The notes under the pieces were generated by a model. It saw only the letters and a program-made list of their open reading frames with translations. It was not told the DNA's origin and ran no database searches. The translations under genes and the position numbers were made by a program. DNA of 5,622 nt from Deltaproteobacteria bacterium (GTDB lineage Bacteria; Desulfobacterota_C; Deferrisomatia; Deferrisomatales; JACRMM01), in NCBI GenBank assembly GCA_016218905.1, contig JACRCS010000284.1:1-5622 (forward strand), in the 5' to 3' direction. Below, piece by piece: positions 1 to 4,993 of the stretch (positions are counted from its first letter, which is position 1; each line of letters starts with the position of its first letter).

Positions 1-1766
1 ACGATGGCCTTCCCTCGGGCGGCGGCCCCGGCCAGGGGAATCTCGTGGACCTTGAGCCAGTACACCCTTCCCCGGTCGGAGAAGAAGAGGATGTACGTGT
101 GGGTGCTCGCGACGAAGAGGTGCTCGACGAAGTCCTCCTCCCGCGTGCTCATCCCCAGGCGCCCCTTCCCCCCCCGCCGCTGGCTCCGGTAGAGAGAGAC
201 GGGGTTTCGCTTCACGTAACCGGAGTGGGAGATGGTGACGACCATCTCCTCTTCGGCGATCAGATCCTCGGCGGTGAAGTCCTCCGACTGGGGCACGATC
301 TCGGTTCGCCGTTCGTCGCCGTACTTCTCGCCGATCTCTTCGAAATCCTGCACCAGGATGTCGTAGACCTTTCGGTCGTCGGCGAGGATGCCTTCGAGCT
401 CCTCGATGAGCCGGAGCACCTCCCGGAACTCCTCCAGGATCTTCTCCCGCTCCATGCCGGTGAGGCGCTGGAGTCGCAGGTCGAGGATCGCCTTGGCCTG
501 GATCTCCGACAGATCGAAGTCCCTCATGAGGCCCTCTGTCGCCGCCGCGGGGGAGGGCGAACGGCGGATCAGCTCGATCACCGCGTCCAGGTGGTCCAGG
601 GCGACCTTGAACCCCTCGAGGATATGCGCGCGGGCGCGGGCCTTGCGCAGCCGGAACTGTGTCTTGCGGATCGTCACCTCGTGCCGGTGATCGATGAAGT
701 GCGTCAGCGCCTCCTTGATCGTCAGCACTCTCGGTTCGTTGTTGACGATCGCCAGGAGGTTGACGCCGAACGCGACGCCCATGCGCGTGTGTTTGTAGAG
801 CTGGTTCAGGACGACACGCGAGTCCTCGCCCCTCTTCACCTCGATGACGACGCGCATCCCCTCCCGGTCCGATTCGTCGCGAAGATCGGAGATCCCCTCG
901 ATCTTCTTGTCCTTCACGAGCTCTGCGATCTCCTCCAGGAGCCTCGCTTTGTTCACCGTGTACGGAAGCTCCGTCACGATGATCGACTCCTTCCCCGCCC
1001 GCGGATTCGGCTCCACCTCGGCCCGAGCCCGAATTCGGAGCAACCCTTTGCCCGTCGTGTAGGCGTCTCGGATTCCTTTGACTCCGTCGATGAAGCCGGC
1101 GGTTGGGAAGTCGGGGCCCGGAAGGACCTCCATGATCTCGTCGATCGAGGCGTCCGGGTTTTTCACCAGGAGGACGAGGGCCCGACAGAGTTCCCGCAGG
1201 TTGTGGGGCGGAATGTTGGTGCTCATCCCGACCGCGATTCCCGAGCTCCCGTTGGCGAGGAGATTCGGAAACCGGCAGGGGAGCACGATCGGCTCTTCCA
1301 GGGAGCCATCGTAGTTCGGCGCGAAGTCGACCGTTTCCATGTCGATGTCGGCCAGAAGCTCCCCCGCGAGCCTCGCCATCCGTGCCTCGGTGTACCGCAT
1401 GGCTGCGGGCGCGTCGCCGTCCACGGAGCCGAAATTGCCCTGCCCGTCCACCAGCGGATACCGCAGGCTGAAATCCTGAGCCATGCGGACCAGGGTGTCG
1501 TACACGGCCGCGTCGCCGTGAGGGTGGTACTTACCGATCACGTCACCGACCACGCGAGCGGACTTTTTGAAGGGCTTGTCCCACCGATTGCCCAGGTCGT
1601 GCATCGCGTAGAGGACGCGCCGATGCACGGGTTTCAGGCCGTCGCGGACGTCGGGGAGGGCGCGCCCGATGATCACGCTCATCGCGTAATCGAGGTACGA
1701 GCGCTTCATTTCCTCTTCGATCGCTACGGGGATCCGGGCGGTTCGCGCGGGTTGGTTCGCTTCCAT
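1..1766 (-). CDS. gyrA: DNA gyrase subunit A, 3' end cut by the window edge
   Basis: GyrA is the DNA-breaking and DNA-wrapping subunit of gyrase (A2B2), which uses ATP to add negative supercoils. About 588 codons are present. The start is the ATG at 1766, giving an N-terminus ([20 protein letters not shown]) of normal family length. The breakage-reunion domain is clear: [17 protein letters not shown] near residues 34-50, [12 protein letters not shown] at 80-91, [11 protein letters not shown] at 108-118, and [10 protein letters not shown] at 121-130 with the active-site tyrosine at Y125 (E. coli Y122). The C-terminal wrapping domain begins before the cut and contains the GyrA-box [10 protein letters not shown] at about 529-538, which argues for GyrA rather than ParC. 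The position of E. coli Ser83 is Ala86 here; Asp87 is kept as Asp90. The Shine-Dalgarno is weak (GAGA/AGAAG just upstream). The gene follows yraN by 42 nt on the same strand and is probably co-transcribed with it. Identification is certain; the missing end lies outside the window. Confidence 0.98.
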   Translation of the reverse strand, partial: MEANQPARTARIPVAIEEEMKRSYLDYAMSVIIGRALPDVRDGLKPVHRRVLYAMHDLGNRWDKPFKKSARVVGDVIGKYHPHGDAAVYDTLVRMAQDFSLRYPLVDGQGNFGSVDGDAPAAMRYTEARMARLAGELLADIDMETVDFAPNYDGSLEEPIVLPCRFPNLLANGSSGIAVGMSTNIPPHNLRELCRALVLLVKNPDASIDEIMEVLPGPDFPTAGFIDGVKGIRDAYTTGKGLLRIRARAEVEPNPRAGKESIIVTELPYTVNKARLLEEIAELVKDKKIEGISDLRDESDREGMRVVIEVKRGEDSRVVLNQLYKHTRMGVAFGVNLLAIVNNEPRVLTIKEALTHFIDHRHEVTIRKTQFRLRKARARAHILEGFKVALDHLDAVIELIRRSPSPAAATEGLMRDFDLSEIQAKAILDLRLQRLTGMEREKILEEFREVLRLIEELEGILADDRKVYDILVQDFEEIGEKYGDERRTEIVPQSEDFTAEDLIAEEEMVVTISHSGYVKRNPVSLYRSQRRGGKGRLGMSTREEDFVEHLFVASTHTYILFFSDRGRVYWLKVHEIPLAGAAARGKAI

Positions 1767-1808
1767 GATTCTTCTCGTTGGGATAGACGCGAAGAGCAGC
1801 GCGCGGCG

Positions 1809-2177
1809 CTACTCCTCGGCATCGAAGGCATTTTCGTAGACTTCGATCCTCGGCCTTCCGCCCTCGAACCACACGGCCACGACGTCGAAGCGCTGAGGGA
1901 CGCGGGAGAGCCCCTTCTCCAGCGCGTAATATTGGGCGAGGCGGGTCATCTTCCGGCGCTTCCTGCGGTCCACCGCTTCCAGAGGACCTCCGAAGTCGTC
2001 CGATCGGCGCGACTTCACCTCGATAAAGACAAGCGTCCCCTTGCGGACGGCGATACAGTCGATCTCGCCTACGGGACAGCGATAGTTCCGGTCGAGGATA
2101 CGGTACCCGAGCGCCTGGATGTGGGAGGCCGCGAGCTCTTCGCCGGCAGCTCCCAGAGGGTTGGAGGGCCGGTTCAT
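1809..2177 (-). CDS. yraN: YraN family (UPF0102) predicted nuclease-fold protein
   Basis: 122 residues, the usual size for this family of small proteins with an endonuclease-like (Holliday-resolvase-type) fold; the cellular role is not established. Visible family marks are the N-terminal G-x-x-GE-x-x-A pattern (residues 9-16), R-N-Y-R-x-x-x-GEID (30-40), FIEVKSR (51-57) and RFDVVAV (96-102). D40, E53 and K55 form the D...ExK arrangement expected of the PD-(D/E)xK nuclease fold, so the putative active site is intact; activity itself is inference. The ATG at 2177 is preceded by a strong GGGAGGG at about 7 nt spacing, but that site lies in a hairpin (see the 2163-2189 entry). In many bacteria yraN follows rplS-rnhB; here it follows rplS directly after about 172 nt and precedes gyrA. 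Family assignment is firm, biochemical function is not. Confidence 0.93.
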   Translation of the reverse strand: MNRPSNPLGAAGEELAASHIQALGYRILDRNYRCPVGEIDCIAVRKGTLVFIEVKSRRSDDFGGPLEAVDRRKRRKMTRLAQYYALEKGLSRVPQRFDVVAVWFEGGRPRIEVYENAFDAEE

Positions 2178-2189
2178 CCTCGGCCCTCC
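2163..2189 (-). promoter_or_regulatory. Hairpin enclosing the yraN ribosome-binding site and start codon
   Basis: In the mRNA, GGAGGGCCG (from 2189 down to 2181) is perfectly complementary to CGGCCCTCC (from 2171 down to 2163). The 9-nt loop AGGAUGAAC carries the yraN AUG in its centre. The 5' arm contains the only good Shine-Dalgarno (GGAGG) and the 3' arm is codons 3-5 (Arg-Pro-Ser). Such a stem would be expected to hide the ribosome-binding site and lower or regulate yraN translation. The complementarity is seen directly; the regulatory effect is inference. Confidence 0.5.
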
Positions 2190-2285
2190 CAGCGTCCCGG
2201 CGCAGCGTGACCCCGCCGGAAGGAGTGCGACACGAAGGCTGCCCGGACGGGTTGCCCGCGTTGCGCGCTCGGAAGACAGTGCCGT

Positions 2286-2310
2286 CCCGCGCCGGTCATT
2301 GAGGCGCGGG
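2286..2310 (-). terminator. Second hairpin downstream of rplS, possible terminator or 3'-end stem
   Basis: A perfect 8-bp inverted repeat, CCCGCGCC at 2286-2293 and GGCGCGGG at 2303-2310, with a 9-nt loop. It lies about 40 nt after the rplS stop. No U-run follows it on the minus strand, so it is not a canonical intrinsic terminator. It could instead be a pause site, a 3'-end-protecting stem for rplS mRNA, or chance in GC-rich DNA. Confidence 0.3.
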
Positions 2311-2320
2311 CCAGGCGGAA

Positions 2321-2341
2321 GGCCGGGCTGAAGACCCGGCC
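2321..2341 (-). terminator. First hairpin downstream of rplS, possible terminator or 3'-end stem
   Basis: A perfect 7-bp inverted repeat, GGCCGGG at 2321-2327 and CCCGGCC at 2335-2341, with a 7-nt loop. It begins 8 nt after the rplS stop codon, where a terminator or mRNA-stabilising stem would be expected. It lacks a U-tract, so full intrinsic termination is doubtful; partial termination or RNA processing between rplS and yraN is possible. Confidence 0.35.
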
Positions 2342-2349
2342 GGGTTGCC

Positions 2350-2697
2350 TCACGCGAACCGGAGCTCCTTGAGGCGTGCGGCCTTGCCCTTCAACCCGCG
2401 CAAGTAGTAGAGCTTGCCGCGGCGGACCTTGCTGTGGGTCATCACCTCGATCTTCTCGATCATCGGCGTGTGGATGGGGAAGACGCGCTCCACCCCGACC
2501 CCGAAGCTCATCTTCCGAACGGTGATGGAAGCACCCATGCCCCCGCGCCGCTGACCGATGAGGACACCCTCGTATACCTGGATGCGGACCTTGTCTCCTT
2601 CGCGGATCCGGTAGTGGACGCGAATCTTGTCCCCCGATCGGAGGTAGGGGAGATCCATCCGCATCTGTTCCCGCTCGAGCATCTCTAACGCATTCAT
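2350..2697 (-). CDS. rplS: 50S ribosomal protein bL19
   Basis: bL19 sits at the 30S-50S interface of the ribosome. The product is 115 residues, the same length as the E. coli protein. The family signature is unmistakable: [16 protein letters not shown] (21-36), [13 protein letters not shown] (41-53), [20 protein letters not shown] (59-78) and [22 protein letters not shown] (90-111, basic rRNA-binding tail). The ATG at 2697 is chosen because it has a near-perfect AGGAGG five bases upstream. It follows the SPOUT methyltransferase gene after 113 nt and is followed by two GC-rich hairpins, so it may end the main translation-related transcript, with partial read-through to yraN. High expression is expected and fits the strong start site. 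Confidence 0.99.
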   Translation of the reverse strand: MNALEMLEREQMRMDLPYLRSGDKIRVHYRIREGDKVRIQVYEGVLIGQRRGGMGASITVRKMSFGVGVERVFPIHTPMIEKIEVMTHSKVRRGKLYYLRGLKGKAARLKELRFA

Positions 2698-2702
2698 GAA
2701 CG

Positions 2703-2708
2703 CCTCCT
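2703..2708 (-). promoter_or_regulatory. Strong Shine-Dalgarno of rplS
   Basis: AGGAGG on the minus strand, 5 nt before the rplS ATG. It is the best Shine-Dalgarno in the window. It overlaps the TAG stop (2707-2709) of a possible 19-codon reading frame in the leader, so ribosomes leaving that frame would end on this site. Confidence 0.85.
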
Positions 2709-2766
2709 ATCCTTCTGGTCCAAACTCCAGCTGCTCCTCGCGCACCTTCGCGACTCCGGCAGCCAT
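2707..2766 (-). other. Possible 19-residue leader ORF before rplS
   Basis: An ATG-started frame encoding MAAGVAKVREEQLEFGPEG ends with TAG inside the rplS Shine-Dalgarno. Its own start has only a distant GGAG (12 nt upstream) or a poorly spaced AAGGGA. Its third codon positions are less GC-rich than those of the neighbouring genes, which argues against a conserved protein. It resembles no family I recognise. It may be a translated leader that couples to rplS, or chance in the 113-nt gap that separates the methyltransferase gene from rplS. Confidence 0.2.
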
Positions 2767-2810
2767 GTCCCTTGTAGGCTCCGCGACGCCGCGACGCGAC
2801 GCGCGGGATC

Positions 2811-3368
2811 TCACCCGAAGAGCCGGTCGACTGCGATGGAAGCAGCCGAGCGCACCGAGAGATGATTGTACGGCCCATAACCGCCGATCGGCTCCAACAC
2901 CGAAGCGCAGGCCTCGAGAACTTCCGGAGCCAGGCCCCAGCCCGTTCCGAAGACGAGCAGCGCGGGGCCCCTCCACGCCGACAGCCGCTCTTTCGCCTCG
3001 CGGAACGTGACCCGACCGGCCCCCGGGCGGGCACTGGTCCCGATGAGCAGCGCCTCGTTCCCCCAGCGCTCCGTGAGCTCGCGAACCGCATCCGCCAGGC
3101 TGGCGCAGAGGCTCAATCCCGCCAGAGCTTCCCTCCGGCAGGGATTCATCTCTCCTCCGTACCCCCGCACCCAATGATCCATCAGCCGCGCGGCGAGAGC
3201 CCGCTGCCCCTCCAGGGGAGTCGTCGCGTACACTCCGCCCAGGCCGTACGTCCGCGCCAGTCGCGCGAAGTCGTGGAGGTCCAGGGTGGTGACGGCCGTC
3301 GCGAGAATCCGTCCTTCCCGATCCACGGTCGGGTGATGGACGAGGGCGAGGTACGTGGCCTCCCTCAC
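2811..3368 (-). CDS. SPOUT-superfamily RNA methyltransferase (TM1570/COG4752, PF09936-like)
   Basis: 185 residues, a stand-alone knotted (SPOUT) methyltransferase domain predicted to use S-adenosylmethionine; the RNA target is not known to me for this family. Conserved blocks visible in order: YLALVHHPTVDREGR (6-20), TAVTTLDLHDFARLARTYG (24-42) followed by ATTPLEGQ, HWVRGYGGEMNP (65-76), GTSARPG (110-116), LLVFGTGWGL (137-146) and EPIGGYGPYNHLSVRSA (159-175). The last two blocks are the expected cofactor-binding knot region. The start is the GTG at 3368, which overlaps the trmD stop as GTGA. There is no good Shine-Dalgarno, so translation probably depends on ribosomes finishing trmD. In many former Deltaproteobacteria, Aquificota and Thermotogota this gene sits beside trmD, suggesting a tRNA or rRNA target linked to translation. 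Family assignment is strong by motif; function is inferred. Confidence 0.9.
   Translation of the reverse strand: MREATYLALVHHPTVDREGRILATAVTTLDLHDFARLARTYGLGGVYATTPLEGQRALAARLMDHWVRGYGGEMNPCRREALAGLSLCASLADAVRELTERWGNEALLIGTSARPGAGRVTFREAKERLSAWRGPALLVFGTGWGLAPEVLEACASVLEPIGGYGPYNHLSVRSAASIAVDRLFG
3365..3368 (-). promoter_or_regulatory. GTGA overlap of trmD stop and methyltransferase start
   Basis: The methyltransferase GTG (3368-3366) shares bases with the trmD TGA (3367-3365). This arrangement usually permits termination-reinitiation and supports co-translation of the two SPOUT enzymes. Confidence 0.8.
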
Positions 3369-4108
3369 GCGGCGAGACCGTCCCCGCGCAAGGCACCTTC
3401 CAGCCAGGCTCGCTCCTCTTCCGAGAGGGGAGCGCTCCTCAGCAGATCCGGACGGCGGCGCGCCGTACGCAGCAGGGCCTGCCGCCGCCGCCAGGCTCGA
3501 ATCTCGGCGTGGTTTCCCGAGACCAGGACCTCAGGCACCTCGGCTCCGCGGAACTCCCGGGGCCGCGTGTACTGCGGGTACTCGAGGAGCTCCTCGGAGA
3601 GGCTCTCCTCCTCAGGCGATTCGGCCGCGCCGAGGACGCCCGGCACGAGCCTCGCCGACGCCTCGATGAAGGCGAGGGCGGCCGCCTCCCCTCCCATCAG
3701 CACGAAGTCTCCGATGGAGAGCTCCGCATCGCAGTACGCCCGGATCCGTTCGTCGAAGCCCTCGTAGCGCCCGCAAACGACCGCGACACAACCCGCCGAG
3801 GAAGCCACCTCTCGCGCCGCGGGCTGCCGAAAAGGGTCGCCCTGGGGCGTGAGGAGCACCACCCGGCAGCCGGGTTCCCGCTCCCGAATGCTCTCGATCG
3901 CTTCGACGACCGGCCCCGGCTTCATCACCATTCCCGCGCCGCCGCCGAAGGGGTAGTCGTCGGTGATGCGGTGACGGCCCTCTCCGAAGGCCCGGAGATC
4001 GACGACTTCCACCTGGATGATACCCGCTTCGATGGCTCTTCCGAGCACGCCCACCCCGAGCGGGCTCTTGAAGTACTCGGGGAAGAGGGTGATCACCACG
4101 AACTTCAC
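3365..4108 (-). CDS. trmD: tRNA (guanine-37-N1)-methyltransferase TrmD
   Basis: TrmD methylates N1 of G37 next to the anticodon of certain tRNAs using S-adenosylmethionine, preventing +1 frameshifts. The product is 247 residues; E. coli TrmD is 255. The GTG at 4108 gives the canonical N-terminus VKFVVITLFPEYF and overlaps the rimM stop as GTGA; a GGAGGG lies about 8 nt upstream. Motifs: RHRITDDYPFGGGAGMVMKP (45-64), LLTPQGDPF (85-93), the trefoil-knot cofactor site CGRYEGFDERIR (112-123) and LSIGDFVLMGGE (130-141), LVPGVLG (154-160), LLEYPQYTRP (174-183) and SGNHAEIRAWRR (197-208). R153 matches the catalytic Arg154 of the E. coli/H. influenzae enzyme. The residue matching catalytic Asp169 (in EDSF) is Glu168 (in EESL). 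LMGGE also differs from the more usual LTGGE/LSGGE. All other hallmarks are intact, so I expect a working enzyme. Confidence 0.98.
   Translation of the reverse strand: MKFVVITLFPEYFKSPLGVGVLGRAIEAGIIQVEVVDLRAFGEGRHRITDDYPFGGGAGMVMKPGPVVEAIESIREREPGCRVVLLTPQGDPFRQPAAREVASSAGCVAVVCGRYEGFDERIRAYCDAELSIGDFVLMGGEAAALAFIEASARLVPGVLGAAESPEEESLSEELLEYPQYTRPREFRGAEVPEVLVSGNHAEIRAWRRRQALLRTARRRPDLLRSAPLSEEERAWLEGALRGDGLAA
4105..4108 (-). promoter_or_regulatory. GTGA overlap of rimM stop and trmD start
   Basis: The trmD GTG (4108-4106) shares bases with the rimM TGA (4107-4105), implying translational coupling. A GGAGGG (4117-4122) within the end of rimM is placed to support reinitiation. Confidence 0.85.
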
Positions 4109-4635
4109 CCCCGAAGCCCTCCGACGCGCCGAACGTGCACCTCGCCCGTCTCGAAGTCCCAGCTTACAACGTGCTCCGAGACGACGGGGATCATCCACTC
4201 TCCGTCGGGAGAAGCGACCACCAGCACGTCGTGCGCAGCGGTCCCGAATACGTCCGCCACCCGCCCGAGCTCCTCCCCGGCTTCGTCGATCACGCGGCAT
4301 CCGAGCAGGTCGGCGTAGTAGTACTCGTCTTCCGCTACAGGCGGCATCTCCCGCCGGTCTACGTAGAGCACCCAGTGGAGGAGCGTTCGCGCCTCTTCGG
4401 GTGTCCCGAGGCCGGCGAACTTCACCACGAGGAAACGGCCCTGGGGCCGATGCCTCTCGATCTCAATGGGGCGGGGTTCCTCCACGTCGGGGCCCACGCC
4501 GGGACGTCCGACGAAGAACCGCGTGTACCCTTCGAGCCCCCGCGAGACGTCCCCCCCCGAGCTGATCCGGACATCCCCCTTGATACCCTGGGGCCTCCCG
4601 ATCCTCCCGATCGCGACGAACCGCTGCTTGGACAC
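4105..4635 (-). CDS. rimM: Ribosome maturation factor RimM
   Basis: RimM binds ribosomal protein uS19 and assists maturation of the 30S head and 16S rRNA processing. The product is 176 residues, normal for the family. The N-terminal RimM barrel shows FVAIGRIGRPQGIKGDVRI (6-24), and LVVKFAGLGTPEEA (69-82) closes it. The C-terminal PRC-barrel shows EDEYYYADLLGCRV (102-115), VFGTAAHDVLVV (129-140) and EWMIPVV (146-152). The start is GTG at 4635, the only standard start codon between the in-frame rpsP stop and the conserved core. There is no convincing Shine-Dalgarno: the nearest GAGG is about 17 nt away and lies in a small hairpin. Low translation compared with its ribosomal protein neighbours is therefore likely, as is known for E. 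coli rimM. It follows rpsP by 42 nt and overlaps trmD by 4 nt. The KH-domain gene often found between rpsP and rimM is absent. Confidence 0.98.
   Translation of the reverse strand: MSKQRFVAIGRIGRPQGIKGDVRISSGGDVSRGLEGYTRFFVGRPGVGPDVEEPRPIEIERHRPQGRFLVVKFAGLGTPEEARTLLHWVLYVDRREMPPVAEDEYYYADLLGCRVIDEAGEELGRVADVFGTAAHDVLVVASPDGEWMIPVVSEHVVSWDFETGEVHVRRVGGLRG
4117..4122 (-). promoter_or_regulatory. Shine-Dalgarno of trmD inside rimM
   Basis: GGAGGG on the minus strand, about 8 nt before the trmD GTG and within the last codons of rimM. It supports the chosen GTG start over any longer in-frame start. Confidence 0.65.
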
Positions 4636-4646
4636 TGGAAAGTCCG

Positions 4647-4671
4647 TCCGGACCTCGAGCGGAGGTCGGGA
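4647..4671 (-). promoter_or_regulatory. Hairpin in the rpsP-rimM gap
   Basis: GACCTC at 4651-4656 pairs with GAGGTC at 4662-4667 around a 5-nt loop; beyond one mismatch, three further pairs (4647-4649 with 4669-4671) extend the stem. It fills much of the 42-nt gap and holds the only GAGG near the rimM start in its arm. It could limit rimM translation or mark an mRNA processing point. A 6-bp core stem is not rare in GC-rich DNA. Confidence 0.3.
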
Positions 4672-4677
4672 GCGAAG

Positions 4678-4941
4678 CTACTCGGAGGCCCGGGCCTTCG
4701 ACCAGACGCCGCTCTTCCGGAGCAGACTCTTCACGGTGTCCGTGGGCTGAGCGCCCTTCGAGAGCCAGTCGAGCACCCGGTCCTCTTTCAGCTGGACCTC
4801 CGCCGGCTGCGTCAGAGGATTGTAGGTCCCCAGGATCTCCAGAAAGCGGCCGTCCCGCGCCGACTCCGAGGGAGCCGCAACGATACGGTAGTAGGGCTTC
4901 TTCTTGGCCCCGTGGCGCGCGAGTCGGATCTTTACTGCCAT
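4678..4941 (-). CDS. rpsP: 30S ribosomal protein bS16
   Basis: bS16 is a small 30S assembly protein that stabilises the 5' and central domains of 16S rRNA. The product is 87 residues (82 in E. coli). The signature N-terminus [20 protein letters not shown] (3-22) is complete, followed by [18 protein letters not shown] (25-42) and [24 protein letters not shown] (51-74), ending in a short variable basic tail. The ATG at 4941 has an AGGAG five bases upstream. It lies 52 nt after ffh and 42 nt before rimM on the same strand. Together with its strong start site this fits a highly expressed member of the operon. Confidence 0.99.
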   Translation of the reverse strand: MAVKIRLARHGAKKKPYYRIVAAPSESARDGRFLEILGTYNPLTQPAEVQLKEDRVLDWLSKGAQPTDTVKSLLRKSGVWSKARASE

Positions 4942-4946
4942 GACGT

Positions 4947-4951
4947 CTCCT
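4947..4951 (-). promoter_or_regulatory. Strong Shine-Dalgarno of rpsP
   Basis: AGGAG on the minus strand, 5 nt before the rpsP ATG, in the relatively A/T-rich 52-nt gap after ffh. It contrasts with the weak start sites of rimM and the SPOUT methyltransferase. Confidence 0.8.
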
Positions 4952-4993
4952 AACGAGGAACAGGATCGGAAAAAGTGTAGCGAGAAACGGGTT

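Noticed and set aside
45..2210. A 721-codon open frame on the plus strand opposite gyrA and yraN
   Set aside because: It is in exact codon register with gyrA and yraN, so it stays open simply because neither uses UUA, CUA or UCA codons internally, as expected in GC-rich DNA. The minus strand encodes unmistakable GyrA and YraN, and the plus-strand protein resembles nothing I recognise.
2781..2804. Tandem CCGCGACG-type repeat between the methyltransferase gene and rplS
   Set aside because: Only two full 8-bp copies plus a partial one in a GC-rich stretch; too short to support a functional repeat.
2174..3091. A 305-codon minus-strand frame spanning rplS and part of the methyltransferase gene
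   Set aside because: It overlaps two clearly identified genes in another frame, has Arg/Gly/Ser-rich low-complexity content and no recognisable domain. It is a high-GC shadow.
4109..4300. N-terminal extension of TrmD to an upstream start near 4300
   Set aside because: The added 64 residues are not TrmD-like and lie fully inside rimM. The GTG at 4108 gives the canonical TrmD N-terminus and a GTGA overlap with a Shine-Dalgarno.
3509..4953. Plus-strand frames of about 270 codons opposite trmD, rimM and rpsP
   Set aside because: They are antisense to well-conserved genes, with no motif and no ribosome-binding site; shadows of GC-rich coding sequence.
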